From Macrotrachela quadricornifera (lineage: Eukaryota > Rotifera > Eurotatoria > Philodinida > Philodinidae): 64,000 nt of DNA. The notes beneath the pieces were generated by a model. That model was given only the letters and a program-made list of their open reading frames with translations, ran no database searches and was not told the DNA's origin. Positions 34,731 through 44,700 of this stretch are shown here, in pieces; position 1 is the stretch's first letter, and the number at the start of each line of letters is the position of its first letter. The stretch covers positions 1,075,757 to 1,139,756 of the forward strand of contig JAJEKB010020951.1 in assembly GCA_022393335.1 (NCBI GenBank). The letters are read 5' to 3'. Both the position numbers and the translations under genes were made by a program.

Positions 34731-35787
34731 ACGAAAATTGGTCGAACGAAAAATGATAGAACAGAAATTAGCCGCCGATAATTGGTCGCTACAAAAATTG
34801 GTTGATACGAAAATTAGTCGCTATGCACAATAATCTATACATTCGTAACTGAATGAAAAAATATTTCAAAAAACAAAACTTAGCTAGGAAGAATGAACTA
34901 AATAATGACGACAAAATAACAAAAACAATAATATATAAGTTTTCTATATTATCATAAATTAAGAATTCTTTTTCTCTGATCTATATGAATCCATATAGAA
35001 TTTTAACTACTACAAAGAAAAAAAAATTTCTTAATAATGCATTTATAATAGGTTTAATTTCTTTATGATTAGATTAGTAGATTGTTCGTAGTTTATATAA
35101 ATCAAGATATTCTAGCAGATCAGCTTTTTTTTCCGCTAAAATATCAAAATTTATACTAAGTAAAATTCAAAGAAACAAACCTTCATTACTTTGTAAAGGC
35201 TTTAGTTATACTATTTCTGATACAACTGACGATAAAATTTATTGGAAATACGAATCTACTCGAACGCTTAAATGTAAAGATCGAACTCATAGTAATTCTA
35301 TTCATACCACCATTTTACATGAAATTAATAACCACAATTATCTTGGAAATACCGTTTCAAATGAAATTCGAATATTTAAAGAAAAAAATTCGTGATCGTG
35401 GTACTAACTATAATGAATTTACAGAAACTATCATTTATATTTGTTTAAAGAATTTATCGGATAATTAATGTAGCACACATTCCAAACTTAAAGCACATAA
35501 AGTTTTAATATTCATCTGGTTATTTTTCTGTGTTTACGAGCTGTTTTGTATCTATTTTTATCTTTTTTTGATATCTGTCCAACTTGTATCTATTCAATAA
35601 TTCTTTTGGTTTAACGTTGGTCTATCAAAATAATTACTGTGAGTGTTACGTACTAGAAAGTGGCACTCAGTATTTTTTATGAAGACAGTTTGTTCTCTAA
35701 TTACAAATTTGTCGAGTAATTTTCGTAGCGACCAATTATCGGCGGCTAATTTTCGTTCTATCATTTTTCGTTCGACCACTTTTCGCT
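34731..35787. mobile_element. MULE-like element with inverted arms made of small repeats
   Basis: The left arm (34731-34822) and right arm (35707-35787) are inverted copies. Both contain GGTCGAACGAAAAATGATAG, ATTAGCCGCCGATAATTGG and TCGCTAC. Within an arm the phrase AAAATTGGTCGCTACG-like recurs, so the arms are themselves short tandem repeats. About 1.06 kb in total. The interior carries a broken FLYWCH-type coding remnant. FLYWCH fingers accompany MULE transposases in several animals, so a Mutator-type origin is likely. No transposase core is present and no 8-9-bp duplication was identified. Confidence 0.6.
35146..35468 (+). pseudogene. FLYWCH zinc-finger fragment
   Basis: Translation gives KPSLLCKGFSYTISD, then DKIYWKYESTRTLKCKDRTH and LHEINNHNYL. 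This is the FLYWCH pattern: an F/Y-x-Y start, IYWrCe (Cys lost to Tyr in WKYE), C-K-x-R-x-H and a terminal H-x-H (NNHNY has lost one His). It continues as IRDRGTNYNEF after a frameshift near 35390. It has lost zinc ligands and frame, so it is a remnant within the MULE-like element. Confidence 0.6.
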
Positions 35788-35919
35788 TTCCCATTGAAAA
35801 TGGTACCATTGGATTCACCGTGAAGTTCTGCATCTAGCTCAAATGGATTCAGAGTCAGCTCAAGTAAGATAACGAATATTTCCTAGAAATATCGAATATG
35901 GTGCTAGCGTTTCCTACAT

Positions 35920-37680
35920 TTCAATTTGACATAAGATTTGTTATCAATACTATTTAACGTAACAATATTATTTCCTTCTTCTCCTTCTGGAAAATATTTT
36001 TACGCACACTATAAATACCTCGTATGAGAGATTATTTCATGTATACATATAAATAAAATTTTATTGTGATTCGGAATGGATGTGACGTCCTATATTTATT
36101 GAGAGCATCACAATTTAATTTACGAACGGTGCTGAATGATTGCATATTTTATAGATGTCAATTTTTTAAAAAAACGCTTTCACAAACAAAGTTAACTCAA
36201 TTGTCACGCAGTAGAAAGTGTAGTTGTCTTTTTTTTTTACAGTCTTCTCTTTACAATGTTGCACAACAGAGATGATAGTAATGATGACATCATTGTTTAT
36301 CTCTTTTTTTGTTGAAGATATGAGAGAGAAACTGATAACAGTTTAAATATAAAAAGAAAATAAAAGCACACTTAACATCGAATCTATCTTTTTTTATTTC
36401 AACGCAAAAAAAGACAAGGACTATCATGTCTTCTCTCAACATTTTATTAATTTCTATCGTGCTCATCTGTGCCTTATCGGGTGTTTCATCTGATTGCACA
36501 AGCTGTTGTAACTATGGCAGTGGTTGCAGTACAGCCTATAACGGGCGTCCAGGTTTGTTGTTAAAATCCTTTTCTTGACAATTACATCTCGTTCTTTTAA
36601 AAGTTGCCCAAATAAAATCATTATTCAAGAGGAGTCTACTCGAAAGAATTCAGTTCAACTCGCAGTTTAAAAAAAAGTTACGACTACCACATGCCTGTCC
36701 TTATTAACATTTCTAATAGGAAAAAATGGAATAGTTTCTTTGACTTTATTCATAAAACGGTTTTTCTTATCCTCTTCCGTTGTGTTCAATTTGGAGTCGT
36801 GATCTCTCTTTGCACTATACTATATTTATTTCTTTATTTTTAGCTAAATGTTGTGGCAGTGCTTATTTGAAATTTTGTTGTCCGAGTGAGTGCTATTTTT
36901 GTTTTCTTTACACCTCTTCAATCTAGCTATCGTCCTCATTTTTTTCCAGCTTCATCAAGATGTGGTTCCTATGCCATATGTTACAGTGATTATTATTGGG
37001 GAAGTTTGACACTTGGTGGGCTAATTGGCGTGATTATCGGCAGTATTGTTGGATGTATCCTGTTAATTGCAATTTGTAATTATATCTGTAGAACACAACG
37101 ACAAGCGAGAGCAACACAAATAATTGTACCACCATTCCAAAATCCCAATGTAAATCGACCACCACCTTATCCGTCGACATCTAAAGTATAAACTGAAGGA
37201 TTATTTTGAACTTTTCTTTATTGATATTCTATTTTTTGCGATTCATGTTTTTTTCTAATCGTATAATAAAAAAGACTGCTGATGATACTTTTCTGTCTTT
37301 GATATATAGAATGGATGGAAAGTAAGGAAATACGAAATGTTTACGAAGTTTTTGTTTATATTTTGATAATCAGATTTTATACATTTTTAAAACGGCATTC
37401 TTGAAAATTGATGAAGAATTTTTGATAGACGCAGAATCCATTGAGATTTTTTCTTATCTGGTATTGGTGTGAAAGGTTTAATCGGATGGAATCTTCGATT
37501 GATAGACATGAGCATTTTTCTTTTTCTAGTGTTACTTAATAGACAAATAAGACCAGACTTCCTTTATTTTTAAATTTACATTGAAAACATTTCATTTGAT
37601 ACAGTAAATTTCTTCTTAAGTAGATAAAAGTTCGATTTATTATGTTTTAATTTGAAAGGATTGACTATAAATTATTCCCT
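35920..37680 (+). repeat. Segmental duplication, copy 2 (partner 19965-22790)
   Basis: The same order of upstream, gene and downstream blocks as copy 1, in the same orientation, but about 1 kb shorter downstream of the gene. The left boundary is near TTTGACATAAGATTTGTTAT; the right boundary fades near 37670 (GACTATAAATTATT in both). Confidence 0.8.
36426..37191 (+). CDS. Small Cys-rich type I membrane protein (Shisa/CYYR1-like), copy 2, 136 aa
   Basis: Exons 36426-36552, 36844-36885, 36950-37191 with the same phase-1 junctions as copy 1; the second donor is GTGAGT. Signal peptide MSSLNILLISIVLICALSG. Ectodomain cysteines are fully conserved (DCTSCCNYGSGC, KCCG, KFCCP, SRCGSYAICY). The membrane span is GLIGVIIGSIVGCILLIAI, but the inner CCCIC of copy 1 is CNYIC here. 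The cytoplasmic tail differs most: it ends with a proline-rich NRPPPYPSTSKV holding a PPPY motif, which could bind WW domains, absent from copy 1. Both copies are intact, so both may be expressed. Confidence 0.85.
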
Positions 37681-37810
37681 TTTCTGAAAGAAAGGGTTAC
37701 ATGGCGTTTAAACACGCCAGTTAAAATGCTTAAAGTTTGTCTGTCTGTTCTAACCAATCAGAAAACAACAACAGCTAGATCAGTAAAAATAACCTTTAAC
37801 ATTTTCTAAA
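37192..37810. other. Downstream part of duplication
   Basis: Paralogous to 22280-22790 up to about 37670. After that there are two short hairpin-prone strings (CCCTTTTCTGAAAGAAAGGG and GGCGTTTAAACACGCC). No gene. Confidence 0.45.
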
Positions 37811-38450
37811 AATCTACACCAAAGGTTTTTGGAGTCAGGGAATTCGATGGTACCATTAGCTTCTTATGATCCTGTAGCAAAAATTTTTTTTTACGAAATC
37901 ACTTTAAAAAAGAATAATGATTTTTTTATAAAGTTTGACGAAAGGGTTTTTGGAGTCGAAGAATCGAATGGTACTATTAGTTTTTTATGATTTTGTAAAA
38001 GAATTCTTTTACTCCAAAAAAAATGATTTTTTTTATGAGATTTGACCAGAGCGCTTTTAAGAGCTAGGAATCAAATGGTCTTGTTACGTTTCAAAAGTTT
38101 AGAAATTTACTATTTCGCCGACTGAAGGAATAAAAATATGGAAAAAAGTGAAATGCGTTTGTTTGTGCCAGGTCAAGGATCAAAAAAACATGTTCTTAGA
38201 AAAACCAATAAGAAATGTCAACTCTGAAAAAATCGAATCTTGACGTTTCAGCGAAGGTTTTCGGGGCCGAGAAATTCGAATCTGTGATTAGTTTTTTAAA
38301 ATTTTTTATTCAATTTTTTTGGCTAAAAAATATTTTTTCATAAAGTTTGACCAAAGGTTTTTGGGGTCTAGAAATTTGAATTTATTGTTGGGTTTTAATT
38401 TTTTGCAGGTAATTTTTCAAGTTAAAAAGATATTTTGAGGATAAATTCCT
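37811..38450. repeat. Degenerate tandem repeat, unit about 95-125 bp
   Basis: The phrase AGGTTTTTGGAGTC-like plus GAATTCGAATGGTACCATTAG and a TTTTTTATGAT tract recurs about five times (near 37827, 37949, 38072, 38259, 38353), with growing divergence. It is non-coding, with poly-A/T tracts between units. Confidence 0.6.
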
Positions 38451-38665
38451 TCTAGTGTTTATAAATGCGCTGAATGGGAATGTTGCATCGCAAACTGTTT
38501 AAAGTAACTTCGAGGTATATGTGATATACTAAAATGTTTCCATGAAAAGCATTATTTTCTGTGGAAGTTGGCATTGCGTGGTTTTTTCTGGAAAATCTAG
38601 TTTTGAAATACGAAATCTTGTGCAGGTCGCGTTTTTCCGAGCAAGTTCTCTGATAATAGGGCCTA

Positions 38666-40682
38666 TTAATCCTTTTGAGGGCAGTGCCCATATATATATG
38701 GGCTCAAAATTTGAGTAGGTTAATAAAGGAATTATTCACTAGTTTCATCTATAGTATACAGCAATGATTTGATGAAGCTCATTAATGGCATATTGTAATC
38801 ATTAGTGTGACATCTTTCGTATAATATCACCAATGATTCATATGAAACCAATAATTTTATTTCATATTCGAGAATGTTCTGTTGAAGCAGTATAAATAGG
38901 AAGTATCTTTGTTCTTAAATAATACACGACAGTTCAACTGATTCAGATCCTACTGAAATTTTTTTGAAACTCTGAATCAGATGATCAATTTGGTACTGAT
39001 GCATCTTGCGATTTTGATGAAGAATCGAACAGCGAAGATGAAGGACAAAATACAAAAAGATCTTTTAGAAAGCAAACATGGAGAATGGAATGGTTCGAAT
39101 CTAAAAACATTTACATTTCACTTAAGTAAATCCGGTATCAAATCACATTTGCCAAAAACTCTTGAAAATAGACCAGTAGGTTATTTTCCTATGATATTTG
39201 ATCACAATGTGATGCGAAAAAGTTGTCGAGGAAACAAATAAGTATCATTTCTATAGACTAAAACACAAAAATTGGCCTGAATGATACCAAGAAGCAATTG
39301 ATGTTACTGTACATGAAATGTATACATTTTTTGCGGTTTATACAGTAATGGCTCATATAAAAAAAAAATCAAATGAAAGACTACTGGTCTATTGACCCTT
39401 TGATTTCTACGCCTATATTTGCAGATATCATGAGTAGAGACAGATTTATTCTACTTCTACGATTATTGCACTTCAATGACAACGAATACCAATCATCCGA
39501 AGATAAACTACATAAGATCAAGTCAACAATTATTTATCTACGTGAAAGATTCAGAGAAATTTTTGTTCCTTATCAGGATTTATGCATTGATGAGGGCTTA
39601 ATGTTGTACGAAGGTCGACTTAGTTTCAAGCAATATATTCCATCAAAAAGGAGCAGACTTGGAATAAAAACATACAGTATATGTGACCTTTACACTGGAA
39701 TAATTTTAGACTTAATTATATACACAGGAGCGACTACTGACATAATAAGATTTCCAGATGTCGGAATTTCTGGTTCACTTGTTATGACTCTGATGCAACC
39801 TTACTTATATAAAGGTCATAGCTTGTTTCCAGATAATTGGTTCACAATTCCTGCACTTTTTGAAACGTCACATGTAAGATCAACCGGTGCATGCGGTTTT
39901 GTAAGAGTAAATAGGGCTAGTTTACTTAGATTTGAAGATAAAATTCAGAAGGGTCGACAAGTTTATAGAAGTACGAATAACATACTAGTGCTGGAATGGT
40001 GTGATAAAAGAGAATTCAAAAATTAGTTTCAATAATAGATTACAATTCTAAGAGAGAAGCAATTGGCAAGGTTTACATGCAAATAAGTTTTTCTCAATGT
40101 ATAAGAATATCTGTGAAATGGTATGGAAAACTAATTTTTTCATTTGCTTGATTTAGCAGTATTCAATTCCCATTTACCCTATAAAATAAACACTGAGAAG
40201 AGGTCTAAATTAACAGGGTATCGTTTGCAAATTATACATGAAATTTTACAAATCTATCATACTCCACATCTCACAAATGAGCGTCTTCTGAACGACTACA
40301 AACCAACCCGACTCACTGATAGACATTTTCCTTCTCTGGTATCTCAAACAACAGCGAGAAGAAATCCCCAGAGACAATGTGTTGTATGTCCACATAGTTG
40401 TAGATGACCTAAAAAGAGAACGGATTTATATTGTATGTTTAAAGATTGTGATGTGGGTCTTTGTGTAGTTGGCTGTTTCGAAGTATTTCATACATTGATA
40501 AACTTTTAGTTTTCTGTATCTCCTCGCGTGTTTTCTTTCATTTCAAAATAAACGAGCTGCATCTTTGAAATGGACTATACCAACAATAATTATGATCGCT
40601 AGTAGCTTGTAAAATATAATCGGTTTTTGCAACACAATTTCATTTTTTTATGAAAAAAGGGTTCCCTCCCCCAACGAGTTAA
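38666..40682 (+). mobile_element. Decayed piggyBac element
   Basis: TTAA at 38666-38669 is followed by TCCTTTTGAGGGCAGTGCCC. TTAA at 40679-40682 is preceded by sequence which, inverted, reads CTCGTTGGGGGAGGGAACCC, weakly similar to the left end. The 2.0-kb span and TTAA flanks fit a piggyBac element around the transposase remnant. A perfect 18-bp palindrome (GCCCATATATATATGGGC, 38686-38703) sits just inside the left end. The exact ends are tentative; the transposase identity is firm. Confidence 0.55.
38981..40500 (+). pseudogene. piggyBac transposase remnant (PGBD4-like)
   Basis: Fragments in order: NRPVGYFPMIFDHNVM; after a frameshift HKNWPE...EMYTFFAVYTVMAHI; then a 217-residue open stretch (39373-40026) YWSIDPLISTPIF, MSRDRFILLLRLLHFNDN, YQDLCIDEGLMLYEGRLSFK (catalytic Asp of the DE-G-m motif), KTYSICDLYTGIILD, LFPDNWFTIPALFE; then RLTDRHFPSLVSQTTARRN with the C-terminal Cys-rich finger QCVVCPHSCR, DLYCMFKDCDVGLCVV. 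These are diagnostic piggyBac blocks. At least two stops and several frameshifts make the copy inactive, but divergence is modest. Confidence 0.85.
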
Positions 40683-41753
40683 ATAATACCAATAATGTAG
40701 AATACAAACACCTGTATAGAAATATCGTTTTTGCACATAAATTAGCCCTTCGCCGATTTTGAAAGATGATATTTTCTACCATAATTGCTTTCAAAAAAAG
40801 TGTAGACAGTTCCAAGACTATATACACGATGTCCGGAAATTCACTTAACAAAAGTTTTTTATTATATCTTTGCTATTTCATTTATCTTTACCGAAGTTTT
40901 TTTAAAATTTTGGGTGAATACAATGAATTTTTATTTATTCGAATGATCTTCGATACTATGATGCAAAATTATCTCCTTGTATCCAAATACACAACATTTG
41001 TTTTCTTTCCTAGATGTAATTTATTGAAAAATTATACAAGATGTTTTAATTCTTATTTGCATATTCTTAAATAGGACTTCTGGAGTTCTACAAAAACATG
41101 TGTATTGAAACATTTTTAAACTTTTTCTTTAGAGGGAAATTTACAGAAAACTACTACAGCTAGTCGAAATAATTAAAGAAAGATAACGCAATGTGTTCCT
41201 GGACATATGAAAAAAGCAAAATTTTTGTATTTCGACTCAAGGTGATGCTTCTGCATACTAGTATCGAAGATCGCTAGAATGAAAAAACCTCAATGTATTC
41301 ATCAATCACTTGAAAAAGCACTGTATACAACACCAGCGAAATAGCAAACATATAAGAAAAATTTTGGCGACCCACATACACGACATTCAGTACACTTACC
41401 TAAGATTTCTACAAGTTACTGTAAAATTCTTTTCGGTCTGATAAACACAACAAGGGTTATTAAAAAGTGTCCGCGACACAAAAAAAATTCATTCTCCACT
41501 TAATCTACTAGGATGCAACATACCTCACGATCACATTTATTAAACGCATCCGACAAAAGAAAATTAATCCGATCCATCAAAAAGTATACATGTATAAAAC
41601 TAGAACACTATTTAATCCTCTTATAAAAAGGCATTGTTGTCATGGCCATCCTCTGATGAATACTCATATTCGTTCCTCCAATGACGCGTTATTTTCGCCA
41701 ATTTCTTCAATATGCCGTTGTAGACTATAATTGATATTATCCGATGACAGTAG
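40683..41753. other. Spacer, contains an imperfect foldback
   Basis: Apart from the inverted-repeat element listed at 40824-41390, nothing is recognised. Open frames at 40648-40851 and 40766-41074 are shadows of that element. Confidence 0.4.
40824..41390. mobile_element. Imperfect foldback element
   Basis: The left half (about 40824-40985) and right half (about 41215-41390) are inverted copies. Shared strings are TTTGCTATTTC / GAAATAGCAAA, GATCTTCGATACTA / TAGTATCGAAGATC and TGAATACAATGA / TGTATTCATCA. Ends near TATACACGATGTCCGG and ACATACACGACATTC may be mariner-like, but the duplication is uncertain. Non-coding. Confidence 0.5.
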
Positions 41754-44700
41754 CTATGCGGTGACTGTCTGTATCAAAAAGTGATTGTATATAAGATTAA
41801 AAAGAATATTGATATGATTCATATTACTTTGTTTTGTTCTAAAGCATTAGCTAAATGTTGTGCTCCTTCGTCACCAATTTGATTGCCCCAGAGATGCAAT
41901 GTGGTGAGTATCTGTGTAAAATAGTGAGTGCATAGATGAATAAGAAGACTCGTATGATTCATTTTACTTTGTTTTGTACTAAAGCATTGGCTAAATTTTG
42001 TGCTCCTTCATCACCAATTTTATTGTTCGAGACGTTCAATGCGGTGAGTGTCTGTGAAAAACAGTGAATGCATAGATGAATAAGACGAAGATTGATATGA
42101 TTCATATTACTTTGTTTTGTTCTAAAGCAATGGCTAAATGTTGTACTCCTTCATCACCAATTTGATTACATTCGAGGTCCAATGAGGTGAGTGCCTGTGA
42201 AAAACAGTGAGTGTATAGATGAATAAAAAAAAGATTGATATGACTTATAATACTTTGTTTTCTTCTAAAGCATTGGCTAAATGTTGTGCTCCTTGTGGAC
42301 CAATTTTATTGTTCCTGAAGTCCAATGTGGTGAGTGTCTGTGAAAAACAGTTAGTGCATAGATGAATAAGAAGAAGATTGATATGATTCATATTACTTTG
42401 TTTTCTTCTAAAGCATTGGCTAAATGTTGTGCTACTTCATCACCAATTTGATTGCCCCAGAGGTGCAATGTGGTGAGTATCTGTGTAAAATACTGAGTGC
42501 ATAGATTAATAAGAAGACCCATATGATTCATTTTACTTTGTTTCGTACTAAAGCATTGGCTAAATGTTGTACTCCTTCATCACCAATTTTATTGTTCGAG
42601 ACGTTCAATGCGGTGAGTGTCTGTGAAAAACAGTGAATGCATAGACGAATAAGACGAAGATTGATATGATTCATATTACTTTGTTTTGTTCTAAAGCATT
42701 GGCTAAATGTTGTGCTCCTTCATCACCAATTTCATTGATTGAGAGGTGCAATGTGGTGAGTGTCTGTGTGAAATAGTGAGTGTATAGATGAATAAGAAGA
42801 AGACAGATATGATTCATATTACTTTGTTTTCTTCTAAAGCATTGGCTAAATGTTGTGCTCCTTGTGGACCAATTTGATTGCCCCAGAGGTGCAATATGGC
42901 GAGTGTCTGTGTGAAATAGTGAGTGTATAGATGAATAAGAAGAAGACTCATATGATTCATATTACTTTGTTTTGTACTAAAGCATTAGCTAAATGTTGTG
43001 CTCCTTGTGGACCAATATGATTGCCCCAGAGGTTCAATGTGGTGAGTGTCTGTGTAAAATAGTGAGTGCATAGATAAATAAGAATAAGATTGATATGATT
43101 CATATTACTTTGTTTTGTTCTAAAGCATCGGCTAAATGTTGTACTCCTTCATCACCAATTTGATTACATTCGAGGTCCAATGAGGTGAGTGTCTCTGAAA
43201 AACAATGAGTGCATAGATGAATAAAAAAAAGATTGATATAATTCATATTACTTTGTTTTGTTCTAAAGCATTAGCTAAATGTTGTGCTCCTTCGTCACCA
43301 ATTTGATTGCCCCAGAGATGCAATGTGGTGAGTATCTGTGTAAAATAGTGAGTGCATAGATGAATAAGAAGACTCGTATGATTCATTTTACTTTGTTTTG
43401 TACTAAAGCATTGGCTAAATGTTGTGTTCCTTCATCAGTAATTTGAATATATTCGAGGTTCAATGTGGTGAGTGTCTGTGTAAGACAGTGAGTGCATAGA
43501 TGAATAAGAAGAAGACTGATATGATTCATATAACTTTGTTTTGTTTCCTCGACTGAAAGAGAGGTCATATGAAAAAAAAATGTGTTTTTTTGTCTGCGTG
43601 TCTGTTTCAGGGTCTAAGGTTAAAAAAGCATATTATTGCAAAAACAGATAAAAAGGTAATATTAGGGGTATCCTTGGGTCGTTGAGTACTACAAGTACTA
43701 TATATTAGGGGTAACCACAGATTCTAAAGTACCATATATTATAGATACGTATAGGTGTTTAAGTACTATATATTTGCAGTACTCTTGGGTCTTCAAGTAC
43801 TATATGTTAGGGGTACGATTGGATCCTCAAATACTATGTATATGGGATGCCATTGGGTCCTCAACTTCTGTATATTAGGGGTAGTCATGACTCCTCAAGT
43901 ACTATATCTTAGGGGTATCCATAGGTCTTGAAGTACTATATATTTGGGGTATCCTTGGGCCCTCAGTAGAGTGCTACGGTTTGACCGCATCCCGAGCGGG
44001 TCTGGGCGTGGATTTGGATCTTATAGTTTTTTGTTTTTTTCAGTTCTCAGTTGGGTCTGGCCTAATAAAATTTCTCGGCTCCATTCTGGATCGGGCGCAG
44101 GTCTCTCTACAACTTTGGCATACCCGGTTCGTATTAAGTAATGAGGAATTAGTAAATCATCATTTCCAATAAAACTTGGTTGATCGTTATCGAGCACGGA
44201 AAGTGTAGTTTCGAAGTTAGTGAAAATGTTTGTGATTTGTTTTTTAGTTTTATTTGATGAACTGCTTGTTGTTTTAAGCCTGAATGACAGATATTCGAGG
44301 ATCTTGAATCTATATTCGATATTGATTCTAATCTGAACATTTTTTTTTTTGATGATTACTATTTGTCGCATCTTTGAGTGAGATTTGCACAAAAATATGT
44401 AAAGAACGAAGCAACTGTTTGAAATTCTGTTGCTGAGTCTCCATAAATATCAACCATAAAATTATATTTCACAACAGACGAACCTCTTTCTTAGACTACA
44501 ATGTGTTGTACTCTATTTGTAGCAATTCTTAAATGGTTTTCCTTTATTGGTTTCTTGTTAACGAGCACATTCACAAATATTCAGTAGATTATTGAGAAAA
44601 ATTAAAACGAGATGCATCGGTTAACTTCAAAATTAAATTAATATTGACCGATATAGTGACATTAAATATGCAAACGGCTAGCCGTGACCGGTAGACCGGA

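Noticed and set aside
43944..44392. Open frames over the GC-richer patch
   Set aside because: Frames overlap on both strands with no domain; they reflect composition, not coding.
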